Source of the DNA: Roseococcus pinisoli
Lineage (GTDB): Bacteria; Pseudomonadota; Alphaproteobacteria; Acetobacterales; Acetobacteraceae
Length of the DNA: 64,000 nucleotides
NCBI RefSeq assembly: GCF_018413645.1
Contig: NZ_JAHCDA010000002.1
Span: forward strand, 1,178,001-1,242,000
Direction: 5' to 3'
This document shows, in pieces, positions 42,925-51,776 of this stretch. Numbering within the stretch: position 1 is the first letter of the stretch; each line of letters starts with the position of its first letter. A program made the translations under genes and the position numbers. The notes under the pieces are model-generated. The model did no database searches, was not told the DNA's origin, and worked only from the letters and a program-made list of their open reading frames with translations.

Positions 42925-45162
42925 ATGTCCCGCCCCCCAATGCCAACCGACCTTCCTTCGCGTCGTTTTCAATTCGTCGGCCGCCAATTCCGACGGATGC
43001 GCAAGATTCTGGGCTGGACGCTGACCGGGCAACTCCCGGCCCAGCTCAGGCAGCGGCGTGGTGCGATACAGGCACGATGGGAGTTCATGGAGGCCTCGCT
43101 GCTGCTCAGGCTAGGGCTGCGCAGGGCCTTGCGCCACCAGCTCGGGCTTCCCCCTGCGGTCACCACGCCGGATCCGGCCACCATTTCCTTGCCGACTTCC
43201 GAGACCCCGCTGCTGTCGGTGATCATCCCGACCTATGGCCAGGTGCCACATACCCTTCGCTGCCTGGCGACGTTGGCTTCCCATCCGCCCAGCCGGCCCT
43301 ATGAGGTCCTCGTGGTGGACGACGCCTCGGGAGATCCGCACGTGCCGGAACTCCGGCAGGTCCGGGGCATCCGCCTGACCGAGCGGTCGAAGAACCTTGG
43401 CTTCCTGCGCTCCTGCAACGCCGCGGCGGCCGAGGCGCGGGGCGATTATATTTTCCTGCTCAATAACGACACCGAGGTGATGCCCGGCGCGCTCGACGCC
43501 CTGCTCGACACCTTCGCGAGCCACCGACAGGCCGGCCTGGTCGGCGCCCGCCTGCTCTATCCGGACGGATGGCTGCAGGAGGCAGGTGGCATCATCTGGA
43601 ACGACGGCTCGGCCTGGAATTACGGAAATCGGGACGATCCGAGGAAGCCGCAATACAGCTACCTGCGCGAGGCCGACTACATCTCGGGCGCCGCCATCAT
43701 GATCCCCACCTCGCTCTGGCGGGAGTTGGGTGGCTTCGATGAGCACTACCTCCCCGCCTATTGCGAGGACAGTGACCTCGCCTTCCGCCTCCGCGCGGCG
43801 GGCCGGACCGTGCTTTATCAGCCGGAAGCCACCATCATCCACGATGAGGGCGTCTCCCACGGCACCGATACCAGCAAGGGCATCAAGGCCTACCAGCTCA
43901 GCAACTCGGAGAAGCTGCGGCAGCGCTGGGCGGAGACCTTCGCGCGCGATCACCTGCCCGTCGGTCAGCGCGTCATGCGGGCGCGCGATCGTGCCCCGCG
44001 TCGCCGGATCACCCTTGTGATCGACAACAATGTGCCGGAACGCGACCGCGATGCGGGCTCGCGCACCATGGTGGCTTTCATGGAGGCGCTGATCGCCTCC
44101 GGTCGCGTGGTGAAGTTCTGGCCGCTGAACGGCCTGGCCCTGCCCGGCTATACGCGTGAGCTCCAGCAGAAGGGCATCGAAGTCCTCTACGGTCCCTGGT
44201 CGGGAAGGTTCCCGCGCTGGATCGCCGCCAATGGCGCGGAGATCGACGAAGTCCTGGTCTCTCGTCCGCATGTCGCGGCGGGGACGTTGGCCCTGCTCCG
44301 GCAACATACCGAGGCCGCGATCGTCTTCTACGGCCATGACCTCCACCACGCGCGCTTCCAGCGCGAGCTGGAAGCGACCGGCAACGCTTCGCTCCAGGCG
44401 GAGGCGACCCGGCTCCTGGCCGAGGAGCGCCGGGCCTGGCTCGATGCGGATCTGTCTCTCTACCCTTCGGAAGAAGAAGCCAGGGCGGTGCGGGAGCTGG
44501 AGCCCGGCGCCCGCGTCCGCGCCATCGTCCCCTACGCACTTCCGGAGCTCGATCGGCCTGATCCTGTTCCCGAGGGCAGGCAGGACCTGCTTTTCGTCGC
44601 CGGCTTCGGGCATAGCCCCAATGAGGATGCGGCCCTCTGGCTGGCGCGCGATATTCTCCCCGCCATTCTCGCGGCGCAGCCGGCTACGCGCCTGACCCTC
44701 GCAGGCTCGAACCCGACGCCCGCTGTCCAGGCACTAGCCTCCCGGAACATCGAGGTGACGGGCTTTGTGTCGGACGAGGAACTCGCCCGCCGCTATGCCT
44801 CGGCGCGGGTGATCGTCTGCCCGTTGCGCTACGGCGCCGGGGTCAAGATGAAGGTTGTGGAAGCGTTGCACCAGGGCGTTCCCCTCGTCACCACCACCGT
44901 GGGCGCCCAGGGGCTCGACGGTCTCGATCAGACGGTCGACGTCGTAGATCGCGCGGACGATTTCGCTGCCGCCGTGCTGCGGTTGCTTACCGACGACAGG
45001 GAATGGAAGCTCCGATCGGAGGCCGAGGCGAGGTTCATCCGTGGGCGCTTCTCCGCCCAGGCGATGGAGACCGAACTTTCTTGCGCTTTCGAGCAGGCCG
45101 CTCAATTCAGCCGGCGAAAGGCCACCCAGGCGCAGAGCAGGACGCCCATCCCTCGCGCGTGA
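42925..45162 (+). CDS. bifunctional glycosyltransferase: GT2 domain fused to a GT-B (GT1/GT4-like) domain
   Basis: A 745-residue cytoplasmic glycosyltransferase. An N-terminal basic helix-rich tail (1-95) precedes a GT-A/GT2 domain (about 95-320: LLSVIIPTYG, VLVVDDASGD, the DxD-like NNDTEVMPG, and YCEDSDLAFRLRA). A GT-B domain follows (about 355-730: ITLVIDNNVPERDRDAGS, FVAGFGHSPNEDAALW, VTGFVSDEELARRYASARV, then PLRYGAGVKMKVVEAL for nucleotide-sugar binding). Such fusions build surface polysaccharide or glycosylate proteins and could add two different sugars. The start is uncertain: ATG 42925 follows TTTGGAG directly; ATG 42940 and 42811 are alternatives. Its 3' end overlaps the convergent GT2 gene by 61 bases. 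Confidence 0.88.
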   Translation: MSRPPMPTDLPSRRFQFVGRQFRRMRKILGWTLTGQLPAQLRQRRGAIQARWEFMEASLLLRLGLRRALRHQLGLPPAVTTPDPATISLPTSETPLLSVIIPTYGQVPHTLRCLATLASHPPSRPYEVLVVDDASGDPHVPELRQVRGIRLTERSKNLGFLRSCNAAAAEARGDYIFLLNNDTEVMPGALDALLDTFASHRQAGLVGARLLYPDGWLQEAGGIIWNDGSAWNYGNRDDPRKPQYSYLREADYISGAAIMIPTSLWRELGGFDEHYLPAYCEDSDLAFRLRAAGRTVLYQPEATIIHDEGVSHGTDTSKGIKAYQLSNSEKLRQRWAETFARDHLPVGQRVMRARDRAPRRRITLVIDNNVPERDRDAGSRTMVAFMEALIASGRVVKFWPLNGLALPGYTRELQQKGIEVLYGPWSGRFPRWIAANGAEIDEVLVSRPHVAAGTLALLRQHTEAAIVFYGHDLHHARFQRELEATGNASLQAEATRLLAEERRAWLDADLSLYPSEEEARAVRELEPGARVRAIVPYALPELDRPDPVPEGRQDLLFVAGFGHSPNEDAALWLARDILPAILAAQPATRLTLAGSNPTPAVQALASRNIEVTGFVSDEELARRYASARVIVCPLRYGAGVKMKVVEALHQGVPLVTTTVGAQGLDGLDQTVDVVDRADDFAAAVLRLLTDDREWKLRSEAEARFIRGRFSAQAMETELSCAFEQAAQFSRRKATQAQSRTPIPRA

Positions 45163-46004
45163 TGCGCGAGGCCCGATCGCCGTAGCGCGGCCAGACGCCT
45201 TAGGGGCGAGGCATCGCGCAGGCCCTCCGCCGCCTCCACGACCCGCCGGGCTTCCGGCGACAGATGCGCCTGGCGCAGCGCCTTCAGGTGAACGGCCAGC
45301 GGCCCCAGGAAGCCCTCGGCCCCGCGCGACAGCACGCGACGGGCCCGATGCCGCCAGCCGGATGCACCTCCGATCACGTTGGCGCCGTGCTGCCGGTAAA
45401 GAATAAGCGGCTCGGGATCGAAGACGAGGCGGCCGCCGCCGCCCGTCACCAGCAAGGCGCACCACCAATCGTGAAAGCCTCGCTCCGGAAGCGGCGCGCC
45501 GAGTGCCAGTTCCCTGGCCGGGCCGTTCATCACCATGGTGCAGCCGGCGGCGATGTTGTGCGCCAGCAAGGTCGCAAAGCTCGGTTCACGCGCCGGCAGC
45601 GGCGACAGGCCAATGGGCTCGAGCTCGGCCGTCACGAGACGTAGCCGCGAGCAGACGATCGTTGGTCGTTCCCCAAGCTGCACCGCGGCGCGCGCGAGCT
45701 TGCCGGGAAGCCAGACGTCGTCCTGGTCCATGAAGGCGTAGCAGGCACCCGCCGGGGCGGCGGCGAGCAACGCCAGGAAGGAGGCGCCGGCGCCGAGCCG
45801 CCCGCGCGGATCGTCCAGGTGGGTCACGCGGCCGGGATGGGCGGCGGCGAAGCTCTCCAGGATCGCAGGCGTGGTATCGAAAGATCCGTCGTCCCTCCAC
45901 AGCAGGTGCCAGTCCACGTCACTTTGCGCGGCGAGGCTCTCGAGCTGCGTCGGAAGGTGGGTCGCGCCATTGTAGGTCGCGAGCAGGACGTGAACGGACA
46001 TCAT
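45102..46004 (-). CDS. family 2 glycosyltransferase (rhamnosyltransferase-like)
   Basis: A 300-residue GT-A enzyme: VHVLLATYNGATHLPTQLES, WRDDGSFDTT, the metal-binding FMDQDDVWLPGK and a late RGFHDWWCAL. The pattern resembles rhamnosyl- or O-antigen-side-chain transferases. The tail has hydrophobic, Arg-rich stretches that may lie on the membrane. ATG 46004 and ATG 46001 are adjacent. It is convergent with the double-domain glycosyltransferase (61-base overlap) and divergent from the heptose kinase, so the three form one surface-glycan neighbourhood. Confidence 0.88.
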   Translation of the reverse strand: MMSVHVLLATYNGATHLPTQLESLAAQSDVDWHLLWRDDGSFDTTPAILESFAAAHPGRVTHLDDPRGRLGAGASFLALLAAAPAGACYAFMDQDDVWLPGKLARAAVQLGERPTIVCSRLRLVTAELEPIGLSPLPAREPSFATLLAHNIAAGCTMVMNGPARELALGAPLPERGFHDWWCALLVTGGGGRLVFDPEPLILYRQHGANVIGGASGWRHRARRVLSRGAEGFLGPLAVHLKALRQAHLSPEARRVVEAAEGLRDASPLRRLAALRRSGLAHHARGMGVLLCAWVAFRRLN

Positions 46005-46208
46005 GGGAAGAAGGTCCAGCCAAGGCACCGTCCGTCAAGTGCGGGCCGGCGCGATGGGCCATCGCGTGCGGCGATTGCCCTTCGGGGCCTAGCTGCTAAA
46101 CCGCTCGGGGCTCAACATGCGGGCGACGGGTAGGCCGGCGACATGCGGGAGATCGCCATACTTTCTGCCAGCCGTCTGCCAAACCAGCCCTGCGGAAGGA
46201 TCGGAACG

Positions 46209-47240
46209 ATGATCATACGCGCGCGCGCGCCGCTACGCCTCGGCCTCGCGGGCGGCGGGACCGACGTCTCCCCCTATACCGACCTGCATGGCGGCGCGGT
46301 CATGAACGTCACCATCGACCGCTACGCCTATGCCACCGTCGAGCCCCTGGCGGGCGACGAGATCATCGTCGAGAGCGTCGACCTCAAGCGCCGCCGTTCC
46401 TATCCCGTGACGGCACGATTGCCGCTCGACGGCGAGCTCGACATCGCCAAGGCGGTCCACAACCGCATCGTCGCGGATTACGGCCATGGCAAGACGCAGG
46501 CCGTGCGCATCAGCACCTTCTCGGAAGCACCGGCGGGCTCCGGTCTCGGCTCCTCCTCGGCGATTGTTGTTGCGCTGGTGCAGGCGTTCACCGAATGGCT
46601 CGGCCTGCCGCTCGGCGAATACGACGTGGCGCATCTCGCCTATGTGATCGAGCGGCAGGACATTGGTCTGCACGGCGGGCGGCAGGACCAGTATGCCGCC
46701 GCCTTCGGTGGCTTCAACTTCATGGAATTCTACGCGAACGATCGCGTGATCGTGAATCCGCTGAAGATCAAGCAGGAGGTGGCGAACGAGCTCGCCTCCC
46801 GCACCCTGCTCTGCTTCACCGGCGTTTCGCGCGAGAGCGCGACCATCATCGCCCAGCAGAGCGACAATGTCCGCGCCGGCGCCACCAAGTCGATCGAGGC
46901 GATGCATGCGCTGAAGGCCTCGGCGCTCACGATGAAGGAGGCGCTGCTGCGCGGCGACTTCGGCCTGCTGGCCGAGACGCTGCGCGAGGGATGGCTGCAA
47001 AAACGCGCCATGGCGAGCGGCATCAGCAATGCCCGCATCGAGGAGGTCCAGGCGGCGGCGATGGCCGCCGGCGCCTATGCCGGCAAGGTCTCGGGCGCGG
47101 GCGGCGGCGGTTTCATGATGCTGCTAGCGCCGCTGGAAAGCCGACTGGGCCTGATCGAGACACTGGAAGCCATGGGCTGCCGCGTGGAAGGCTGCTTCTT
47201 CACGCAGGAAGGCGCGACGGCCTGGCGCGTCCGCTCGTAG
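46209..47240 (+). CDS. hddA: GHMP kinase, probable D-glycero-alpha-D-manno-heptose 7-phosphate kinase
   Basis: A 343-residue GHMP-family sugar kinase. The N-terminal IIRARAPLRLGLAGGGTDVSPY, the ATP loop PAGSGLGSSSAIVVAL and the C-terminal GKVSGAGGGGFMMLL are the three GHMP motifs. This exact N-terminus is typical of HddA and related fucose/heptose kinases, which phosphorylate D-glycero-D-manno-heptose 7-phosphate on the way to GDP-heptose for S-layer or O-antigen glycans. Other heptose genes (gmhA, gmhB, hddC) are not in the window. The ATG follows GGATCGGAACG; the neighbours are glycosyltransferases. Confidence 0.82.
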   Translation: MIIRARAPLRLGLAGGGTDVSPYTDLHGGAVMNVTIDRYAYATVEPLAGDEIIVESVDLKRRRSYPVTARLPLDGELDIAKAVHNRIVADYGHGKTQAVRISTFSEAPAGSGLGSSSAIVVALVQAFTEWLGLPLGEYDVAHLAYVIERQDIGLHGGRQDQYAAAFGGFNFMEFYANDRVIVNPLKIKQEVANELASRTLLCFTGVSRESATIIAQQSDNVRAGATKSIEAMHALKASALTMKEALLRGDFGLLAETLREGWLQKRAMASGISNARIEEVQAAAMAAGAYAGKVSGAGGGGFMMLLAPLESRLGLIETLEAMGCRVEGCFFTQEGATAWRVRS

Positions 47241-47297
47241 CGACGGCCCTCCGCCGGAAGCAGTGCACCTACCTAAATCAGAGCCGGTTGATCGAAG

Positions 47298-48563
47298 CTA
47301 ATCCGGCCGCCGCCGGCCCAGCGCCCGGCCGGCCACCACACTTTCCGCCCCGAACCTTTCCCGGAGCGCCTCGACCGCCCGCCATTTCGCCGCGCGCCTA
47401 GGCGCGTTCGGGTCGGCGAGGTCGCCCTGGTCTGCCTCGGTGGCTGCGGCCAGGGGCGCCGCGCCGACGCCCAGCAGGCGGTAGCGTGTACCGTCCGCGG
47501 CCTTGGCCAGCAGCGGACGGGCGGCATCGAACATCGTCTCGGGCAGCAGGGTCGGCGCGGACAGCCGCGCGCTGCGGGTGAGCGTCTCGAAGCCGGCCGT
47601 CTTGAGCTTCAGCACCACCCCGCCGGCCGCCAGTTCCTTCGCGGCCAGCCGCTTGGCCAGCCGCTCGCAGATGCGCCAGAGCACCGCCTCCAGCTCGTCG
47701 ATTCCCGCGAGGTCCTCGTCGAAGGTCGTCTCCGCGCTCACGCTCTTGGTCTCGCGATCGGGCGTGACGGGGCGGCTGTCCTCCCCCCTCGCCCGGGCCG
47801 CGAGCGAGGGCCCCTCCGCGCCCAGCCGCGCGAATGCCCCCCGCTCGTCCAGCGCCGCAAGCTGGCCAAGCCGCGTGATGCCCGCCGCCTCCAGCCGACG
47901 CGCCGCGGCCGGGCCGATCCCCGGCAGGACGCCCACGCGCTCCGGCGCCAGCCAGGCGGCGGCCTCGTCGCGGCCAATCACTGCGAAGCCGCGCGGCTTG
48001 TCGCGTTCGGCCGCCAGCTTCGCCATCAGGCGGTTCGCTGCCAGCCCGACCGACACCGTCACCCCCACCTCCTGCTCCACGCGCCGTGCGAAGCGGGCCA
48101 GCACGGCGGCGGGCGGCGCGCGGTGCAGCCGTTCGGTACCGGAGAGGTCCAGCACCGCCTCGTCGACGGAAAGCGGCGCCACGAGGGGCGTCAGCTCCTC
48201 CATCATCGCGCGAATGCGCCGGCCCTCGGCCACGTATTTCCGGATGTCCGGCTTGATCACGACCGCGTCCGGGCAGGCCTTGAGCGCCTTGAACATCGGC
48301 ATGGCGCTGTGGATGCCGTAGCCCCGGGCGACGTAGCAGCAGGCCGCCACGACGCCGCGCCTGGCACCGCCCACCAGGACGGGCCGGCTCGCGAGCTCAG
48401 GGCGGTCCCGCTTCTCGACGCTGGCGTAGAAGGCGTCGCAATCGATATGCGCGATGGTCAGCGCGAAGAGCTCGGCATGGCGCAGCAGGCGCCGGCCGCC
48501 GCAATGGTGGCAGACGGCGCTGGGTCCCGGATCCTGAAAGCAGTCGCGGCAGAGCGCGTCCAT
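47298..48563 (-). CDS. dinB: Y-family DNA polymerase IV with N-terminal zinc-finger extension
   Basis: A 421-residue DinB. The catalytic palm is clear: IAHIDCDAFYASVEKRDRP and the SVDEAVLDLSG acidic pair; VSVGLAANRLMAKLAAERDKP and GIGPAAARRLEAAGI (helix-hairpin-helix) follow, then the little finger domain. The first 30 residues carry CRDC (5-8) and CHHC (18-21), a probable zinc ribbon not found in Escherichia coli DinB but seen in some alphaproteobacterial copies. It performs error-prone translesion synthesis. No beta-clamp motif is obvious at the very C-terminus. Confidence 0.94.
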   Translation of the reverse strand: MDALCRDCFQDPGPSAVCHHCGGRRLLRHAELFALTIAHIDCDAFYASVEKRDRPELASRPVLVGGARRGVVAACCYVARGYGIHSAMPMFKALKACPDAVVIKPDIRKYVAEGRRIRAMMEELTPLVAPLSVDEAVLDLSGTERLHRAPPAAVLARFARRVEQEVGVTVSVGLAANRLMAKLAAERDKPRGFAVIGRDEAAAWLAPERVGVLPGIGPAAARRLEAAGITRLGQLAALDERGAFARLGAEGPSLAARARGEDSRPVTPDRETKSVSAETTFDEDLAGIDELEAVLWRICERLAKRLAAKELAAGGVVLKLKTAGFETLTRSARLSAPTLLPETMFDAARPLLAKAADGTRYRLLGVGAAPLAAATEADQGDLADPNAPRRAAKWRAVEALRERFGAESVVAGRALGRRRPD

Positions 48564-48618
48564 CCGCCGAAGATGGACGCGCCGCCGCCTTGGCGGAAGG
48601 CCCCTTCCCGCGCTGGGA

Positions 48619-50529
48619 TCAGCTACCGACCGTGCCGCCGCCCGACTTGGTGATCACCACCACGGAGGGCCGCGGCGGCATGCCGTCCTCGAAATCCGGC
48701 CAGCGGGTGGAGGGACGCTCGAAGGTGCTGCCCGAATCCTCGCCGGGATGCTGGATCGCGAGGAACAGCGCGCTGTCGTCCTGCAGCATCCAGGGTCCGC
48801 AGACCTCGGCGCCGGTGGGTGCCTGGTAGAAGAGGCGCGTCAGCGCGCGGCCCGGGCCGGTCGTGTCGGCCGCGTAGATGCCATCGGCCACGCCCGCCGC
48901 GGTCGGCGCGCCATCGGTCGCGATCCAGATGCGGCCCTTGCTGTCGAAGCTGCAATTGTCCGGGCAGGAGAGCCAGCCCTCGGCGCTGGTCGCGCGATGG
49001 TACTCGGCGCCGGCATCGAGGCCAGGCTTGCCCGCGCGCAGGAAGAGGCCCCAGCGCATGGTATCGGCCGCGTGCTCGCGCCGGTTGGCGGGGCCTGGCG
49101 GAATCATCTCCAGCACATGGCCGTGCTCGTTGCGCGGGCGCGGATTGGCGGCGTCCAGGCGATCCGGCGTGCGCGAGGAGTTGTTGGTAAGCATGACGTA
49201 GACCACGCCCGTGGTCGGGTTGGTCTCGACATCCTCGGGCCGGTCCATGGGCGTCGCCCCCAGCAGGTCGGCGGCGCGGCGGGTCTCGATGAGGACGTCG
49301 GCCTGGCTGGCGAAGCCGTTCGCCGCGGTCAGCGGGCCCTGGCCGTGCACCAGCGGCAGCCAGCGCAGCGTGCCATCGGCCTCGAACTTCGCGACGCTGA
49401 GCTTGCCCTCGTCCAGCAGGTCGCGGTTGGCCGCCGGGTCCTGCGGATTCCAGGGCCGCGCGGTGACGAAGCGGTAGACGTAGTCGAAGCGCTCGTCGTC
49501 GCCCATGTAGATCACGAGGCGGCCGTCAGGGGCGATCGCATGGGTCGCGCCCTCGTGCTTCATGCGGCCGAGCGCCGTGCGCTTGATGGGCAGGCTCGCC
49601 GGATCATAGGGGTCGATCTCCACGACCCAGCCGAAGCGGTTCGGCTCGTTCGGCTCCTTCGAGCGGTCGAAGCGGGCGATGTGGCGGTGCCAGCCATAGC
49701 CGGGCGTCGCGGTGATGCCATAGCGGCGATGGCTTTCCGCCTGGGCCGGATCGGCCAGCTCGCCGCCGAAGTAGGTATTGAAGTTCTCCTCGCAGGTGAG
49801 GATCGTCCCCCAGGGCGTGGTGCCGCCGGCGCAGTTGTTGAGCATGCCGAGCACGCGCGTGCCGGACGCGTCCTCGCTGGTGCGCAGGCGCGGGTGGCCG
49901 GCGGCAGGGCCGCTGATGGTCATCGGCGTGGCGCCCGTGATGCGGCGGTTGAGGCGCGGATGGGCCGCGGGCTTCCAGCGGCCCTCGACGCGCTCCAGCT
50001 CCACGATGCTGCCGCCATGGGCCATGAGCTCGGCCTGGGCCTGCTCGGCCGAGACGCGGGCACGGGCCTCGTTGCCGGTGCCCATGCCGGGGAACATCAG
50101 GTTGGTGTTGGTGTATTCGTGGTTGGCCCAGAGCAGCGCGCGCTCGCCGATCCGGCCGCCGCGCTCCGGCGGAATGACCGCGATGAAGTCGTTGTTGTAG
50201 CCGAATTGCTGGGCCTGGGCGGCGGCGGTCACGTTGCGCGGGTCGAAGGCCGGCGCGCCGGGCACCACCGGGTCGCCCCAGCGGATGACGACGTGCTTCT
50301 CATGCCCCTCGGCCACGGCGTCGGTCTGGGCCAGCTGATGGCGAAGCTCGGGGAAGGTCAGCGTGGAGGGGCCGCCCTGCATCGGGGCCTGCGCCTGGGC
50401 CGTGCCGGCAAGGCCTGTGGCGATGGCGCCGAGCAGCGCGCCGCGGCGGGAGAAGCGCGCCTCGATGATCTCGCCGATGGTGGCGCGGGGCGCGGGGTTG
50501 CTACCGATGTCTTCGGGCTCGATGGTCAT
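48619..50529 (-). CDS. phoX: Tat-exported PhoX-type alkaline phosphatase (DUF839)
   Basis: A 636-residue PhoX-family protein. The N-terminus has a twin-arginine signal (FSRRGALLGAIATGLAG, Arg28-Arg29) after a polar extension, so it is exported folded. The PhoX beta-propeller motifs are present: LLWANHEYTN, NCAGGTTPWGTILTCEEN (metal ligands), HEGATHAIAPDGRLVIYMGDDERFDYVYRFV and RPEDVETNPTTGVVYVMLTNN. Known PhoX enzymes are Ca/Fe-dependent phosphomonoesterases that release phosphate in the periplasm. A Pho-box-like repeat lies upstream (50593-50610). Family members differ in activity, so phosphatase function is probable, not certain. Confidence 0.9.
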   Translation of the reverse strand: MTIEPEDIGSNPAPRATIGEIIEARFSRRGALLGAIATGLAGTAQAQAPMQGGPSTLTFPELRHQLAQTDAVAEGHEKHVVIRWGDPVVPGAPAFDPRNVTAAAQAQQFGYNNDFIAVIPPERGGRIGERALLWANHEYTNTNLMFPGMGTGNEARARVSAEQAQAELMAHGGSIVELERVEGRWKPAAHPRLNRRITGATPMTISGPAAGHPRLRTSEDASGTRVLGMLNNCAGGTTPWGTILTCEENFNTYFGGELADPAQAESHRRYGITATPGYGWHRHIARFDRSKEPNEPNRFGWVVEIDPYDPASLPIKRTALGRMKHEGATHAIAPDGRLVIYMGDDERFDYVYRFVTARPWNPQDPAANRDLLDEGKLSVAKFEADGTLRWLPLVHGQGPLTAANGFASQADVLIETRRAADLLGATPMDRPEDVETNPTTGVVYVMLTNNSSRTPDRLDAANPRPRNEHGHVLEMIPPGPANRREHAADTMRWGLFLRAGKPGLDAGAEYHRATSAEGWLSCPDNCSFDSKGRIWIATDGAPTAAGVADGIYAADTTGPGRALTRLFYQAPTGAEVCGPWMLQDDSALFLAIQHPGEDSGSTFERPSTRWPDFEDGMPPRPSVVVITKSGGGTVGS

Positions 50530-50592
50530 GGCGTCACGTCCGGGCAGTGGGTTTGCGGCGGTGGTGTTTGCCTCCGAATGTGCTGCAAAAGC

Positions 50593-50610
50593 GTGATCGT
50601 TTCGTGACGG
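50593..50610 (-). promoter_or_regulatory. Pho-box-like direct repeat upstream of phoX
   Basis: On the minus strand CCGTCAC-GAAA-CGATCAC has the 7-4-7 spacing of a PhoB box (CTGTCAT repeats), matching 5 of 7 and 4 of 7 positions. It ends 64 bases before the phoX ATG. This is an imperfect match. Confidence 0.35.
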
Positions 50611-50625
50611 CCGCCACGGGGGTGG

Positions 50626-50653
50626 CCCTGCGCCGCCCGGGAGCGACGCAGGG
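50626..50653 (-). terminator. hairpin after the short-chain dehydrogenase gene
   Basis: CCCTGCG and CGCAGGG form a perfect seven-base stem around a 14-base loop, eight bases after the dehydrogenase stop on the minus strand. There is no T tract. Confidence 0.4.
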
Positions 50654-50660
50654 CGGCCCA

Positions 50661-51632
50661 TCAGAACCGCTCGCCGACCAGCTCCTCGCTCCTGGCCCAG
50701 AGCGCCCTGGCGTTGTCCGCATCGACCGCATAGGGGCGCACGCCCTCGCTCGCCACGCTGATCTTGCCCTCGGTCAGCAGGCCCGTGACGTGGCAATTCT
50801 CGCAGTAGCGGCCGCCGATCTCCTCGGCCGGCGCGACCGCGCCCGCCCAGACCGAGGTCGCGGCGCCCTGCGGGATCGTCTTCCACTGGTAGGGCGGCAG
50901 GCCTTCCGCAGCGAATTCGGCGTCGATCGCGGCGATCATGCCCTTGATCGTCTCGTCGCCGATGTGCCGGCCGAGCTCCGTCTGGATCCCGCCCGGATGG
51001 ATCGCGGCAGCGCGGACCCCGCGGTCGCGATGGCGCCGGTCGAACTCGACCGCAAAGAGGATATTGGCGGTCTTGGAGCGGCCATAGGCGATCCAGGGAT
51101 CATAGGCGGTGCGCTCGAAATTCGGATCGTCGAGATCCACATCGGCGAAGCGGTGGCCGGAGGAGGCGACGTTCACCAGACGCCCGCCCGGCCGCAGCAG
51201 GGAGGCGATCCGGTTCACGAAGACGAAGTGGCCCAGGTGATTGGTGCCGAACTGCGTCTCGAAGCCGTCGGCCGTGCGGCCGAGCGGCGCGGCCATGACG
51301 CCCGCATTGGCGATGATTAGGTCGAAGGGCCGGCCGGCCGCGACAAGCGCGTCGGCGCTGGCCCGGACGCTGGCCAATGAGGCGAGGTCGAGCTCGATGA
51401 GCTCCAGCCCGCCGCCCTTCGCGGCATCCCGGCGGACGACCGCCGTCGCCGCCTCCGCCTTCTTCAGGTCGCGCGCCGCGCCGACGACCTGCGCGCCACG
51501 GGATGCGAGGGCGCGTGCCGTTTCCACGCCGAGGCCGGCGGAAACGCCGGTCACCAGCACGCGCTTGCCGCTGAGGTCGACGCCGGCAAGCACGTCGTCG
51601 GTGGTCGAGGTCGCTCCGAAAGGTCCAGCCAT
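50661..51632 (-). CDS. short-chain dehydrogenase/reductase (retinol-dehydrogenase-like)
   Basis: A 323-residue SDR: cofactor motif TGVSAGLGVETARAL, NAG motif IANAGVMAAPL, NHLGHF, catalytic Ser in VASSGHRF and YGRSK, then HPGGIQTELGRH. This subgroup (retinol dehydrogenase/WWOX-like) reduces diverse ketones with NADPH. AGGAG six bases before ATG 51632 makes it better than the ATG at 51638. It faces the TetR gene at 51777; two operator-like palindromes lie between them, so this SDR is the likely TetR target. Confidence 0.92.
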   Translation of the reverse strand: MAGPFGATSTTDDVLAGVDLSGKRVLVTGVSAGLGVETARALASRGAQVVGAARDLKKAEAATAVVRRDAAKGGGLELIELDLASLASVRASADALVAAGRPFDLIIANAGVMAAPLGRTADGFETQFGTNHLGHFVFVNRIASLLRPGGRLVNVASSGHRFADVDLDDPNFERTAYDPWIAYGRSKTANILFAVEFDRRHRDRGVRAAAIHPGGIQTELGRHIGDETIKGMIAAIDAEFAAEGLPPYQWKTIPQGAATSVWAGAVAPAEEIGGRYCENCHVTGLLTEGKISVASEGVRPYAVDADNARALWARSEELVGERF

Positions 51633-51713
51633 GTTCATCTCCTGGGATCAAGGCCAATAGATCGAGGTCGCCACCACCGGCATCGTTGCCCGGCCCGGTT
51701 GCAGGCACTAAAT

Positions 51714-51753
51714 GGAGGATACCTCCGCTTTTAAATACGGAGGCACCCTCCGT
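51714..51753. promoter_or_regulatory. tandem TetR operator candidates
   Basis: GGAGG-ATA-CCTCC (51714-51726) and ACGGAGG-CAC-CCTCCGT (51737-51753) share the core GGAGG-N3-CCTCC and are centred 25 bases apart in the divergent region between the SDR and the TetR gene. Flanking AT-rich steps (TTTTAAATA) suggest the promoter is in the same place. Confidence 0.65.
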
Positions 51754-51776
51754 TTACAAGGGAGGCTTTTTTCGAG

